Below, one piece after another: positions 7,509 through 16,098 of a stretch of 64,000 nt of DNA (positions are counted from its first letter, which is position 1; each line of letters begins with the position of its first letter). The stretch comes from JAPOKJ01 sp031421635. Its GTDB lineage: Bacteria > Pseudomonadota > Gammaproteobacteria > Burkholderiales > Burkholderiaceae_E. The position numbers were made by a program, and so were the translations under genes. The stretch lies in NCBI GenBank assembly GCA_031421635.1, contig JANOPA010000067.1:1-64000 (forward strand). The letters are read 5' to 3'. The notes under the pieces were generated by a model that worked only from the letters and a program-made list of their open reading frames with translations, searched no databases and was not told the origin of the DNA.

Positions 7509-9068
7509 ATGATGACAATAATGGGTTTCCACGTTCGCAGAACATTTCTCAGTAGTGCCCTAAGCACTATGATTGTTTTGAGTGGCTGCGCAGATCAGAG
7601 TGACCCAAGCACGACCATCCCTCCTCAAAGCGCAGACGTTGCGATGTCCAAGCAAGCGAGCGGATTGAGTAACGTAACGACCAAGCCCAGCAGCGCAGTG
7701 GATAATCTTGCGAATACTTTGGTGACTAAGGAAGCCTCCATCGGCGCGGTGACGGGCTTCGGCAGCGTGATTATCGAAGGCGTCAAGTACGAGGATGATG
7801 CAGCACTCGTCATGCTCGACATTGATCCGACCCAAGTAAGTGTGGGTAGCTTGAAAGACATCAAGCTGGGCATGCGCGTTGCCGTGCAAGCCGATGGGAA
7901 AAAAGCTCAAAGTTTCACCCTTGGCACCGAAGTGATGGGGAATGTGAGTTCTCTCGGCGCGGACTCTTTAGTGATCGCCGGTCAGACCGTGAAAGCCTCA
8001 AATGACCCCGCCTCGAGCACAGTGTTCGAAGGTGTCTCTGGCTTATCCGGGGTAGCGTTGGGAGACCTTGTTGAGGTCTATGGTCAACGCGATGCCAGTG
8101 GCATCATCATCGCCAGCCGTGTTGAACGCAAGAGCCTTAGCGGAACGACGCTTACGCGAGTCAAAGGCAGCCTTGCTAAACTCAACAAGGCTGCGAAAAC
8201 TTTTGCATTGGCCGGTTTAACTGTGTCGTATGCCAACACGACTCGCATCGTGCCAAACCTTGACGCGCTGATCGATGGCGCAAACGTGGTCGTGTTTAGC
8301 GATGTAGCCCTGCAAGCAGGCGTTCTTAATGCCAGAGGCATCACGATGCTGGCGCCTTCTTCAGAGCTCAATGGATTGCTACGGGTCGCTGGTCATATTC
8401 GCGGACTCGATTTTGCCGCACATACTTTCATGATTGATGGCATCAAAGTCGACGCCAGCAAGGCAGTCATTCTGAAAGGTAGCGCTAGCGACCTCGCCAA
8501 TAGCCTAAAAGTAAGAGTTGTCGGCAGTTTCGCGGACGGTCGGATCGTTGCGACCGAGGTGAGCTTTCAGAAGGATCTTGGCGATGCCCAAGTGGACGTG
8601 AAAGGCGAGATCACGGACTTTGTGAAAGCTTCTAGTTTCAAAGTGCGCGGCGTACCCATCGATGCCAGCGCCACAAGCGTCAGTTTCGTCAATGGCGATG
8701 TTTCCAAATTGCTCGCAGGAGTCAAGGTTCGTATCAGGGGTGAGGTGCAGGGCGATGTCGTAAAGGCCTTGGCGCTAGAGTTTCTGAGTGCCGAGAGTTC
8801 GGGTGTCCCGAGCAATCCCAGCAGAGGTCTTTCATCTAAAGATCAAGTGACAACGACGGTCACGAGCTTCAGTATCCAAGGCAGCCTTTCGAACATCGAT
8901 GTGACTAAAAAGACCATTCGCGTCAATGGCAATACCTTCAACTTACCGGTCGAGATCGCTGATTCTACGATGCTCGAATCCCTGAAAAACGGAAGCAACA
9001 TCTCCGTGGAAGGTTCGGTTGATAACGGACAGGTCGTCGCTACTAAGGTTGTCGTGACCAAGCAATAA
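7509..9068 (+). CDS. DUF5666-domain lipoprotein (paralogue)
   Basis: 519 residues from ATG 7509 (GAGGC ribosome-binding site just before). ATG codons at 7512 and 7521 are alternatives. The signal peptide ends in a lipobox (VLSGC). DUF5666-like repeats follow, with IGAVTGFGSVIIEG, VMGNVSSLGADSLVIAGQ and later repeats ending IDVTKKTIRVNG. It is clearly paralogous to the lipoprotein at 3348-5108 but is not accompanied by a DUF6502 gene. Function unknown; presumably attached to the inner or outer membrane facing the periplasm. Confidence 0.82.
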   Translation: MMTIMGFHVRRTFLSSALSTMIVLSGCADQSDPSTTIPPQSADVAMSKQASGLSNVTTKPSSAVDNLANTLVTKEASIGAVTGFGSVIIEGVKYEDDAALVMLDIDPTQVSVGSLKDIKLGMRVAVQADGKKAQSFTLGTEVMGNVSSLGADSLVIAGQTVKASNDPASSTVFEGVSGLSGVALGDLVEVYGQRDASGIIIASRVERKSLSGTTLTRVKGSLAKLNKAAKTFALAGLTVSYANTTRIVPNLDALIDGANVVVFSDVALQAGVLNARGITMLAPSSELNGLLRVAGHIRGLDFAAHTFMIDGIKVDASKAVILKGSASDLANSLKVRVVGSFADGRIVATEVSFQKDLGDAQVDVKGEITDFVKASSFKVRGVPIDASATSVSFVNGDVSKLLAGVKVRIRGEVQGDVVKALALEFLSAESSGVPSNPSRGLSSKDQVTTTVTSFSIQGSLSNIDVTKKTIRVNGNTFNLPVEIADSTMLESLKNGSNISVEGSVDNGQVVATKVVVTKQ

Positions 9069-9162
9069 GCCCGCGTGCTTAAGCTTCGCAAGTAGGGGCG
9101 TCCTTGGTCGCGCCATTCAAGACCTAGGTACACTTAGCAAAAGCAGTGTTAAGGAGTGCCGA

Positions 9163-10188
9163 ATGTTCGTTGAGTCTGTGTTCAAAAAATGCGCTTCTTT
9201 GAGAAGTCTTTCGTATTGCGCGCTGATGGTGGGGTCCCTGCTTGTCGGCCAAACCGTCTTTGCTCAAAGCTCAGACAGTGCCAGCTTTCCAAACGGTCAA
9301 ACCATCACCTTGGTCATGCCCTTTCCTGCGGGCTCTGGCGTCGATGTGGTGGCCCGCCTAATGCAGGAAAGCCTTCAAAAAACACTCAAAACATCGATCG
9401 TTATTGACTATAAAGTGGGTGCCGCAGGCAATATTAGTTCCGAGCTTGTTGCTCGTGCTAAGCCCGATGGGCTCACGGTCATGCTCGCTACCGCTGCCAC
9501 ACATGGTGTCAATGCCGCGCTCTACAAGAAACTACCGTTCGATGTGGAGGCTGATTTCACAGCGCTCGGAACCATCGTAGATGTGTCCAACGTGTTGATG
9601 ATCAATGCAACTGTTATTGACGTAAAAACCGCCAAGGATTTTATCGATAAGGTCAAAGCTGAGCCTGGAAAATATAATTATGCGTCCACCGGTAACGGCA
9701 CGGGTACCCATTTAGCATTCGCCGAATTCAATGCTAAAGCGGGCCTCAATATGGTTCATGTCCCCTACAAAGGCGGGCCGGAGGCTACCCAGGCGGTCCT
9801 AAAAGGGGAGGTATGCTGTGTGTTTAGCCAAGTGCAAGCGGCTCTGCCGCACTACCGGGCAGGGAAGGTGCGATTGCTCGGCGTCAGCACCCCTCAAAAG
9901 GTTGCTGCTGTCAGCGAAGTGCCGACCATCTCGGAAAGCGCCTTACCTGGCTATGCGAGCTATATTTGGTTTGGCATCATGGGTCCCAAGGGCATGAATT
10001 CGCAAATATCTCAGCGTTGGAACAGTGCAATTAAAGAGGCACTGGATAATCCCGAGCTTCGCCAAAGATTAATTAACGGTGGTAATACGCCCCGTTACGA
10101 AACGCTTGAGCAATTCAAAGCGACTATCAAGAAAGATCGCGCCAATTGGGCTTTGGTCGTCAAGGAGTCTGGGGCGACGATTGATTAA
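9163..10188 (+). CDS. Bug-family (TTT-type) periplasmic substrate-binding protein
   Basis: 341 residues with an N-terminal signal peptide ending near TVFAQS and a clear AAGGAG ribosome-binding site (9151-9156). Family marks are ITLVMPFPAGSGVDVVARLM, the GAAGNISSELVARAKPDG motif and VHVPYKGG. Bug proteins capture small organic acids, often carboxylates, in the periplasm for tripartite tricarboxylate transporters or signalling. No TctA/TctB membrane partners are near, as is common for orphan Bug genes. speD follows after 23 bases and may be co-transcribed. Confidence 0.9.
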   Translation: MFVESVFKKCASLRSLSYCALMVGSLLVGQTVFAQSSDSASFPNGQTITLVMPFPAGSGVDVVARLMQESLQKTLKTSIVIDYKVGAAGNISSELVARAKPDGLTVMLATAATHGVNAALYKKLPFDVEADFTALGTIVDVSNVLMINATVIDVKTAKDFIDKVKAEPGKYNYASTGNGTGTHLAFAEFNAKAGLNMVHVPYKGGPEATQAVLKGEVCCVFSQVQAALPHYRAGKVRLLGVSTPQKVAAVSEVPTISESALPGYASYIWFGIMGPKGMNSQISQRWNSAIKEALDNPELRQRLINGGNTPRYETLEQFKATIKKDRANWALVVKESGATID

Positions 10189-10211
10189 TCGAGGCACCGT
10201 AAGGTAAGTTA

Positions 10212-10601
10212 TTGGACGGTCTTCATCTCATTGCCGATTTGTCGGCCTGTCGGCCCATTCAATCAGGATTGATGACGGAGCCGGCCGAACTGGAAGCCTT
10301 TTGCCTCGACGCCATTCGTGTTGCGGGTTTAACGAGTGTCGCCCATCTTTTTCATTCTTTTCGCGATGCGACCCGAGATGCTTCCCTGGCCGCCGCCCCT
10401 ATCGGCATCACCGGCGTCGTGCTGTTGGCAGAATCTCATTGCGCGATCCATACGTGGCCAGAGAAGGATGGCGTCACCTTAGACGTGTATGTCTGCAACT
10501 ATGGTCAAGACAATTCCGCCAAAGCGCGTCAGCTTAGCCAGCTCCTTATCCAAGGGTTTTCAGCTGGCAAGGTGGAGTGTCAGGAGCTCTTGCGAGGCTA
10601 G
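10212..10601 (+). CDS. speD: S-adenosylmethionine decarboxylase proenzyme
   Basis: 129 residues. The TTG at 10212 is chosen because the conserved N-terminal strand GLHLIADLSAC would be lost with the next ATG (10272). An AAGG lies shortly before. The prokaryotic class-1b signature ESHCAIHTWPE contains the Glu-Ser autocleavage bond that creates the pyruvoyl cofactor, and DVYVCNYG follows. The enzyme makes decarboxylated AdoMet, the aminopropyl donor for the spermidine synthase encoded at 12700-14211 on the opposite strand. After the TAG stop the same frame stays open for another 43 codons (to TAA 10731); this tail is not SpeD-like and looks like the end of some other coding sequence. Confidence 0.9.
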   Translation: MDGLHLIADLSACRPIQSGLMTEPAELEAFCLDAIRVAGLTSVAHLFHSFRDATRDASLAAAPIGITGVVLLAESHCAIHTWPEKDGVTLDVYVCNYGQDNSAKARQLSQLLIQGFSAGKVECQELLRG

Positions 10602-10722
10602 GATTTGTATGAGGGATGTTGCGATCCTCATGGCGGTCCGGTGAGCCGGGAGCGGGCCCGCAATATCCGCGCACTGCTCTACCCCAAGCCTGATTTACCT
10701 TCGGGAAAAATCGAAACCATCG

Positions 10723-11046
10723 GTGCATATTAAAGACTCGGCCTTAATTTCTAAGCTGAATCAGCGTGGCTTAGAGCATATGGAAGCAATCTTGGCTCGA
10801 GGTCAGAAAGAGAGCGTCATGCGTCAAGATGTGTCCGCGCTCGACGTATTTATGAACTTGGTCGGTTTGACTTACTACCATGTCGCCAATCACGCGGGGT
10901 ACTTGGCGGGAGGATTTAGTCGCTCAGTCGTCAATCAACTTGAGGATAGTGCGTTTCGGCACCATCGCCGGCAAATCATCGTGGAGACTACGACTCGGTT
11001 TGTGTTGCGCGACCCGCACGCTGACCGGCGCGCACTCCCAGTGTAA
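10723..11046 (+). pseudogene. C-terminal fragment of a TetR-family regulator
   Basis: The frame encodes about 107 residues resembling the ligand-binding C-terminal domain of TetR regulators: HIKDSALISKLNQRGLE, ILARGQKESVMRQDVSALD and a hydrophobic helix LVGLTYYHVANH. The N-terminal DNA-binding domain is absent: sequence before 10715 does not continue the homology in any frame. It overlaps the convergent flavoprotein gene by 59 bases. Read as a deletion remnant, it cannot bind DNA as a TetR protein would. Assignment of the domain is by pattern only. Confidence 0.6.
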
Positions 11047-12721
11047 AGGCTTCTTCAAATACTGAGTAACCCGCGAGATCACTATGAGCGAAGCTCAAGG
11101 GAGCGCGCGAATTCAGAAGATGTGCGCGTGCGTTGCGCAGGGGCTCACTATGCCAACCTGGTTTGGGTACAGCCATGGCATGACCAAAACGCGCGATATC
11201 GAGATGCTTAAGGTGTTCAGGAAAGTCAGGATGGGCCGACATGAATTCCTTCACAACATTCGTATGCCAAAATTGCCAAGGCTGCTCGAGCAGTTGCTTT
11301 CTAACCTCGCGGCCTTCGCCGAGGGCGTGGTAATAAGTGAGTACGGTTGGGCCGTTGGTTTGAGCGAGACTTTGGTGTTGTGCGTTCACATAACCCAAGC
11401 CCTGCCCACCATAGATTACATTGTCCCAAGCAGGCGCCGCTCCACCGCGATCGCGCAGATCTCGGTCCAAATAGGCATTGGCGACCATCCAGCTTGAATG
11501 TTCGCTTAGGCGGCCGAGCGCTTGCAACGCAGACACGGTGTGCTGATTGTCGAGCGATCCGGCAAGTAGCCTTTGGGTGATAAAAAGCGGCAGTGCCAGA
11601 ATGCAATGCTGGCAATCCCATTGCTCAACATGATCAGAGTTTAAAGCTCGCACCGTCAGACCCTTTGCCTTGGGCTTAATATGCATCGCAAGGCGCTCAG
11701 TCTGTAAGCGCTCTCCAAGGGTTGCCGCGATTTTCTTGCTCAGCCACCCATTGCCCTCAGGCCAGGTGAAGACCCCGCTGGTGGCCGTCAGATCTTCTTT
11801 GGCATTCTCTCCGGGAGCTTGGAAACCGTGCCTTGAAGCGAAGTAGTGCACTCCAGCCCAAGCCGAAACACTGGCCATTCCCGAGCCGTAGTCATCACGG
11901 CAGCAATAATCCAGGTACCAATGTAGATGAGGGTCGTCCAAGCCTTGCTGACCTAACCAGGTTTTAAAGTTGACGCGGTCTAAGTCCAGACGTTCACTTA
12001 GGCGTGTGGAGGTGATAGCCGCATCCGCAGCCGTGCCCATCGGGAGTTGAAACCCGCCGCGTTCTTGAAAGCCTTGTATCAAATCACTAAATCGGCGATA
12101 GGCTTGTAAGCTTGACTCGCCCACGTCGGCCAGTGGCAGCAGCCCCTCGTGCCAGGCACCGCGAAAAAATAAACGCTCCTGTGGGCTGTGACAAAGATGA
12201 CGCTCGCCCTGCGCGCTTACTTGCCATCGGCCTGAGCGAAATTCCATGAGTTCCAATTCGGCCAGGAGCGCACGCACGGGTTCCAGCCCGTCGCTTGGGT
12301 CCTCGTTCCTGCCACGCGCGTTGATGGGCACGGGCAAATAATGGGCGCCCATTGGGCAGGCCAGATTATTGATCTGATGCGCACGGCTATTGCCCCCCGC
12401 TTCCTTTTCAAGCTCAAGGACGACGAAGTCATCGATGCCTTGCTTTTTTAAGCTCCAAGCAGCACCAAGCCCGGCAATACCGCCACCAATAATAACTACC
12501 TGCGCCTGCCGGGAAACAACCCGTTCGGTCGGCGAGGTCGCGCTTTTAATACGATGCCCGCTCTCAAAATTGGGGCCGATGAATCCACCGCTAGCTCTGG
12601 AAGGCAAAGGCGGCGAAGGCTCGCAGCCGCTTAAGCCCAACGTAACCGTACTCGCCGTGCTGCCAAGTTTGAAACTGGTTTTGAGAAATTCCCGGCGACT
12701 CAATGAAGAACCTTGCCCCAT
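10988..12721 (-). CDS. Tat-exported FAD-dependent oxidoreductase (amine-oxidase-like) lipoprotein
   Basis: 577 residues. A Tat signal (SRREFLK, 8-14) is followed by a lipobox (LSGC, Cys33). A dinucleotide-binding Rossmann motif follows (VVIIGGGIAGLGAAWSL, 75-91, with acidic residues near 103-105 and GGNS at 109-112). The C-terminus has a second flavin-binding motif (AHSDLAGYSVFEEAF). The architecture fits the flavin monoamine-oxidase/protoporphyrinogen-oxidase superfamily. Its start lies 22 bases inside the spermidine synthase gene, so the two are translationally linked. A polyamine or related amine is a plausible substrate by context; that is inference. Confidence 0.75.
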   Translation of the reverse strand: MGQGSSLSRREFLKTSFKLGSTASTVTLGLSGCEPSPPLPSRASGGFIGPNFESGHRIKSATSPTERVVSRQAQVVIIGGGIAGLGAAWSLKKQGIDDFVVLELEKEAGGNSRAHQINNLACPMGAHYLPVPINARGRNEDPSDGLEPVRALLAELELMEFRSGRWQVSAQGERHLCHSPQERLFFRGAWHEGLLPLADVGESSLQAYRRFSDLIQGFQERGGFQLPMGTAADAAITSTRLSERLDLDRVNFKTWLGQQGLDDPHLHWYLDYCCRDDYGSGMASVSAWAGVHYFASRHGFQAPGENAKEDLTATSGVFTWPEGNGWLSKKIAATLGERLQTERLAMHIKPKAKGLTVRALNSDHVEQWDCQHCILALPLFITQRLLAGSLDNQHTVSALQALGRLSEHSSWMVANAYLDRDLRDRGGAAPAWDNVIYGGQGLGYVNAQHQSLAQTNGPTVLTYYHALGEGREVRKQLLEQPWQFWHTNVVKEFMSAHPDFPEHLKHLDIARFGHAMAVPKPGWHSEPLRNARAHLLNSRAPLSFAHSDLAGYSVFEEAFTLGVRAGQRAGRATQTES

Positions 12722-14211
12722 TCCGTTTCGAACGTGCGCACCAGGATCTGATTGTGCAGACGATTGACCTCAGCGGGTACGCGCGCCATATCGAGCGGAA
12801 AATCAAACAGGGCGGGCAAGCTCGTTAAACTTAGAAAACGTAATTCCCCAGGTAAGGCGCTAGGCATCCGCCAAGGGCGGCGGCTGGCAATAATGAAGCC
12901 CCATTCGCCGAAACTCGGTACATGAGCATGATACGGAGTTGCCGTTAGACCGACGCTTTCGATGGTGGTGACCACGGTCCAAAAACTATTGCGAGCGATC
13001 AAGGGTGAGGTACTTTGAATGACCGCGTACCCAGAGGCGGCCAGCTTTCTTTGCAAGAGGGTGTAGAAGCTATGGGTATAGAGCTTGCCGAGAGCGAAAT
13101 TACTCGGATCGGGAAAGTCCACGATAATTACATCGAAGGCCTCAGGACTAGAGTTTGCACTGTCTAGCCATTGATACGCGTCGCTATTGATAATCCGCAC
13201 GCGCGGGTCAAGAAGTGCGCGGCTATTGAGTTTTAGGAGCATCGACTCGCGCGAGAAGAGCTCGGTCATGGTCGGGTCCAGCTCGACTAGAGTTACGCTT
13301 TCCACAGTGGAGTATTTTAGAATTTCGCGTACGGCCATGCCATCGCCCCCGCCCAGAACTGCCACGCGCTTGGGTGCACCATGGGCCGACATTACCGGAT
13401 GCACCAAGGCTTCGTGATAACGATACTCATCGCGCTCAGCGAACTGCAAATTGCCGTTGAGAAAAAGTCGTGCGCCCTGTTTGCCTTGGGTGACAACCAC
13501 ACGTTGATAACTCGAATTGGTCGCGAACACCATGCGGTCTGAGTAGAATTGCTCCTCCAAGGTGGTCGTGAGGCGATCAGAGCCTAGCCAAGCGGCGACT
13601 AACACGGCGATGGTTGCAAGTGCCGCCGCGGTATGTGGGCGCCTTGAGCGGATCTCTTCTTTAAATAAGCTCAGTGTCCAAAGTGCCACACCGGCATTGA
13701 GAAGCCCGAACAGCAGGCCGCTACGAATCAAGCCCAGCTTGGGCACCAGCAACAAAGGAAACGCTATGGAGACAGCAAGTGCGCCCAGGTAATCGAAGGT
13801 GAGAACCTGTGAGACCAAGTCCTTCAGGTCGTAGCGTTTTTTGAGAATACGCATCACCAACGGAATCTCAAGCCCTACAAAAAAACCGACCAAGAGCACT
13901 AAGCTGTACAAGAAGAATCGGAACGGGCCGGGAGCAATACTGTGGGCGAGAAACAAAGCTGCCGGCATGAGGCCACCGACCAAGCCGACCAGCAACTGGA
14001 TTCTCAAGAACTGTGCCGGCAGTTGTCGTACGATAAAGCGCGAGGCGTAAGAGCCCAACCCCATCGCAAATAAATAGGTGCCGATAATCGTGCTGAACTG
14101 GAGGATTGAGTCGCCTAGCAAGTACGACGCGAGCGCTCCGGCGGCCAACTCATAAAGTAGGCCGCAAGCGGCGATCACAAAGACACTAAAAAGTAGGGTG
14201 GCCTCAGTCAT
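12700..14211 (-). CDS. speE: Membrane-type polyamine aminopropyltransferase (spermidine synthase)
   Basis: 503 residues. The first ~210 contain about seven hydrophobic helices; the remainder is a spermidine-synthase domain: SYQR (234-237), the AdoMet-binding GGGDG (287-291), VELDP (309-313) and DFPDPSNF (365-372). Long SpeE forms with an N-terminal membrane domain are known and usually sit beside SpeD. The reaction transfers the aminopropyl group from decarboxylated AdoMet to putrescine or another acceptor; the membrane domain may bind or move substrate. The third-last gene's 26-base gap and the 22-base overlap with the flavoprotein indicate an operon. Confidence 0.87.
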   Translation of the reverse strand: MTEATLLFSVFVIAACGLLYELAAGALASYLLGDSILQFSTIIGTYLFAMGLGSYASRFIVRQLPAQFLRIQLLVGLVGGLMPAALFLAHSIAPGPFRFFLYSLVLLVGFFVGLEIPLVMRILKKRYDLKDLVSQVLTFDYLGALAVSIAFPLLLVPKLGLIRSGLLFGLLNAGVALWTLSLFKEEIRSRRPHTAAALATIAVLVAAWLGSDRLTTTLEEQFYSDRMVFATNSSYQRVVVTQGKQGARLFLNGNLQFAERDEYRYHEALVHPVMSAHGAPKRVAVLGGGDGMAVREILKYSTVESVTLVELDPTMTELFSRESMLLKLNSRALLDPRVRIINSDAYQWLDSANSSPEAFDVIIVDFPDPSNFALGKLYTHSFYTLLQRKLAASGYAVIQSTSPLIARNSFWTVVTTIESVGLTATPYHAHVPSFGEWGFIIASRRPWRMPSALPGELRFLSLTSLPALFDFPLDMARVPAEVNRLHNQILVRTFETEWGKVLH

Positions 14212-14237
14212 GGCCGCACACCTCTCTAGTCAAAACA

Positions 14238-14453
14238 CTAGCCATGCACTGCCGCTGCGACAATGATCGAAATCCCTAAACACAGGGCAGCGACCACAAT
14301 CGCCAATGCGACATTTTTCTTCTCTACTAACTCTGCCCAGAGATCGTAGGGCGTGAGCTTATCAATAATGATGAAGCATAACCAGAACACAAATACGCCG
14401 ATAAAGGCAAAAATAATTGTGTTTACAAAAACACCCGCTTTAAACCATTCCAT
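14238..14453 (-). CDS. DUF350 (YjfL-like) small membrane protein
   Basis: 71 residues from ATG 14453, with GGAG eight bases before; an in-frame TTG at 14471 is less likely. Two hydrophobic helices (about 8-30 and 46-70) flank a polar loop (IDKLTPYDLWAELVEKKNVALA). The LTPYDLWxELVEKKNxALA pattern is characteristic of DUF350. In enterobacteria the homologous YjfL sits in the yjf operon with PspA-like and glutathionylspermidine-synthase-like genes. Its location between DUF4178 and speE genes is consistent with a membrane component of a polyamine-linked system. Confidence 0.85.
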   Translation of the reverse strand: MEWFKAGVFVNTIIFAFIGVFVFWLCFIIIDKLTPYDLWAELVEKKNVALAIVVAALCLGISIIVAAAVHG

Positions 14454-14477
14454 GATTAATTCTCCGTTCAAATTGAG

Positions 14478-16061
14478 TCATTTGTGTCCGCCGCCACTTG
14501 TGCTGCTTCCACCGTACGAACCGCCCCAGCCGCGCGCCCCTGAGCCTCTTGAAGTGGCACAGTTTTGATAACTCGGATCACAGTCTCGTTGACTGCACTG
14601 CGAAAGCATTACCACCAAGATCATGAAGAACACAAACAAAATAACGATGGTCTTGATGGACACACTACTACTTGACATCGGTGTGACGTCGCGGCGCAGC
14701 AGGTCTGCCGAATTCGGCGCAAACGCTCGCGCGACTTCCGAGCTATCGACCGGTTCGCTGCGTGACCAAGTCACTTCCTGTTCAGTTTGTTCTCGAACCA
14801 GGGTGGCATTCTTGCTCACAAACTCGGAGACCTGAGTCTTTGCGCCGCGCTTAACCTGCCAATAGAACTCGCCCGCCACAAAGTTGACTTCTGCAGTGTA
14901 CTTTTCTTTTAGACGGTAGCTCGTCCCAAGGTAGGTTGCAGTATCACCATTGCCGACAATCTTGCCCGCGCCGCTCATCGGTTTACTGATTGACCAGCCT
15001 TCTTGAGTGTCCGCCAAAAACGCGAACCCTTCGAGCCGATTGAACATCAAATACTCTTCCCAGCCGAAGGTCTCGGCAGGCGCCGAAAGCTCCTTGCCCA
15101 TCATGCTGACATAACCCACCAACTGCCAATCGAGGCCCTTAAGCTTACCGGTGGAGCCGAGGGCAAGAGAGGGTTGAATGGGTTCGCTTTGCAGAGCGCT
15201 GACAACCTCTTGTCCAATCCCTTGAGTAAGGTCAATCAGGCTATTGCAGGAGCTACAGGTGATGGACTTGGTCTGCTGTAACTTGAGGCTAACACTGGCG
15301 CCGCAATGTGGACAAGCGAATTGACGGGTGCCTTTGATGTTTGCCTGACTGCCGTCTCTTAGGCCCTTCAATTGCAGGGCTTCGAGCTTTACTGCCGATC
15401 CGAGGTAGGCGCTGGGCTTTTTGGGGTCGCTGTAGTCGAGCGAAAGGATCAGACCATCAGTGTTTCTGAGTTCTACAATCCCAAAGGCTTGCTGCAAAGG
15501 AACCATCTTGGGCAGCTCGCCTTGGCCGCTGGCCAGATGGGCTTGAGTGATGGCGCTGACCTCAAAGTTTCGCCCCGCCAGCACCAGTGTTTGGTTGAGC
15601 TGAAGACTCTCGTAAACGGGAAATGTATCGCTAGCAGCTACCGGCACCATCCAAACAAATTGGCCATTGTCCTCGGAGAGCCAGGCCCCTGCAGCTTGTG
15701 AATTCTTACCTACATCGTCGACTAATTCTTGGCCTGTCGAGCCCGCATCAAAAGCGTTGTCGAACCAGCAGTACCACTCGTTCCACATGCCCTCTTTCCA
15801 GGCATATTGAAGTCGCCCCACGACGGTGAAGGGCTGGCGCTGGAAATGACCTGTGACACCGAGCTGTAAGGGACTGTAGTCCTCAAACAGAGCGGAAAGC
15901 TTGCCCAAGGATTTGAGGCTCTCGCCGTCGCGCACCACCGTTGTTGCACAGTAGCCGCACACCGCGTGCGTCGATGCGGCGCTACGAAACTCAATCGGTG
16001 CTCCACAGCCCGGGCAGTTAGATTGCCAGGCGCGTTGCGACTTGCCGCTAGAGGTGGCCAT
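14478..16061 (-). CDS. Zinc-ribbon / DUF4178 protein with C-terminal membrane anchor
   Basis: 527 residues. Two zinc-ribbon-like cysteine groups are visible: CPGCG with CGYC near the N-terminus and CPHCG with CSSC near the middle. Each precedes a beta-rich DUF4178-type block (LGVTGHFQRQPFTVVGRLQY; LGSTGKLKGLDWQLVGYVS). A single hydrophobic helix (TIVILFVFFMILVVML) near the C-terminus is followed by a Gly/Ser-rich tail. Function unknown; a membrane-tethered scaffold is likely. Neighbouring SPFH and DUF350 genes on the same strand are spaced by 37 and 24 bases. Confidence 0.8.
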   Translation of the reverse strand: MATSSGKSQRAWQSNCPGCGAPIEFRSAASTHAVCGYCATTVVRDGESLKSLGKLSALFEDYSPLQLGVTGHFQRQPFTVVGRLQYAWKEGMWNEWYCWFDNAFDAGSTGQELVDDVGKNSQAAGAWLSEDNGQFVWMVPVAASDTFPVYESLQLNQTLVLAGRNFEVSAITQAHLASGQGELPKMVPLQQAFGIVELRNTDGLILSLDYSDPKKPSAYLGSAVKLEALQLKGLRDGSQANIKGTRQFACPHCGASVSLKLQQTKSITCSSCNSLIDLTQGIGQEVVSALQSEPIQPSLALGSTGKLKGLDWQLVGYVSMMGKELSAPAETFGWEEYLMFNRLEGFAFLADTQEGWSISKPMSGAGKIVGNGDTATYLGTSYRLKEKYTAEVNFVAGEFYWQVKRGAKTQVSEFVSKNATLVREQTEQEVTWSRSEPVDSSEVARAFAPNSADLLRRDVTPMSSSSVSIKTIVILFVFFMILVVMLSQCSQRDCDPSYQNCATSRGSGARGWGGSYGGSSTSGGGHK

Positions 16062-16098
16062 TCAGACGTTTAGGCGAAGGGCTTCCTCAACGAAAGAC

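Noticed and set aside
10602..10733. Readthrough extension of SpeD past its TAG stop
   Set aside because: SpeD is already full length; the extension is unlike SpeD and probably the end of another gene. No stop-suppression signal is visible.
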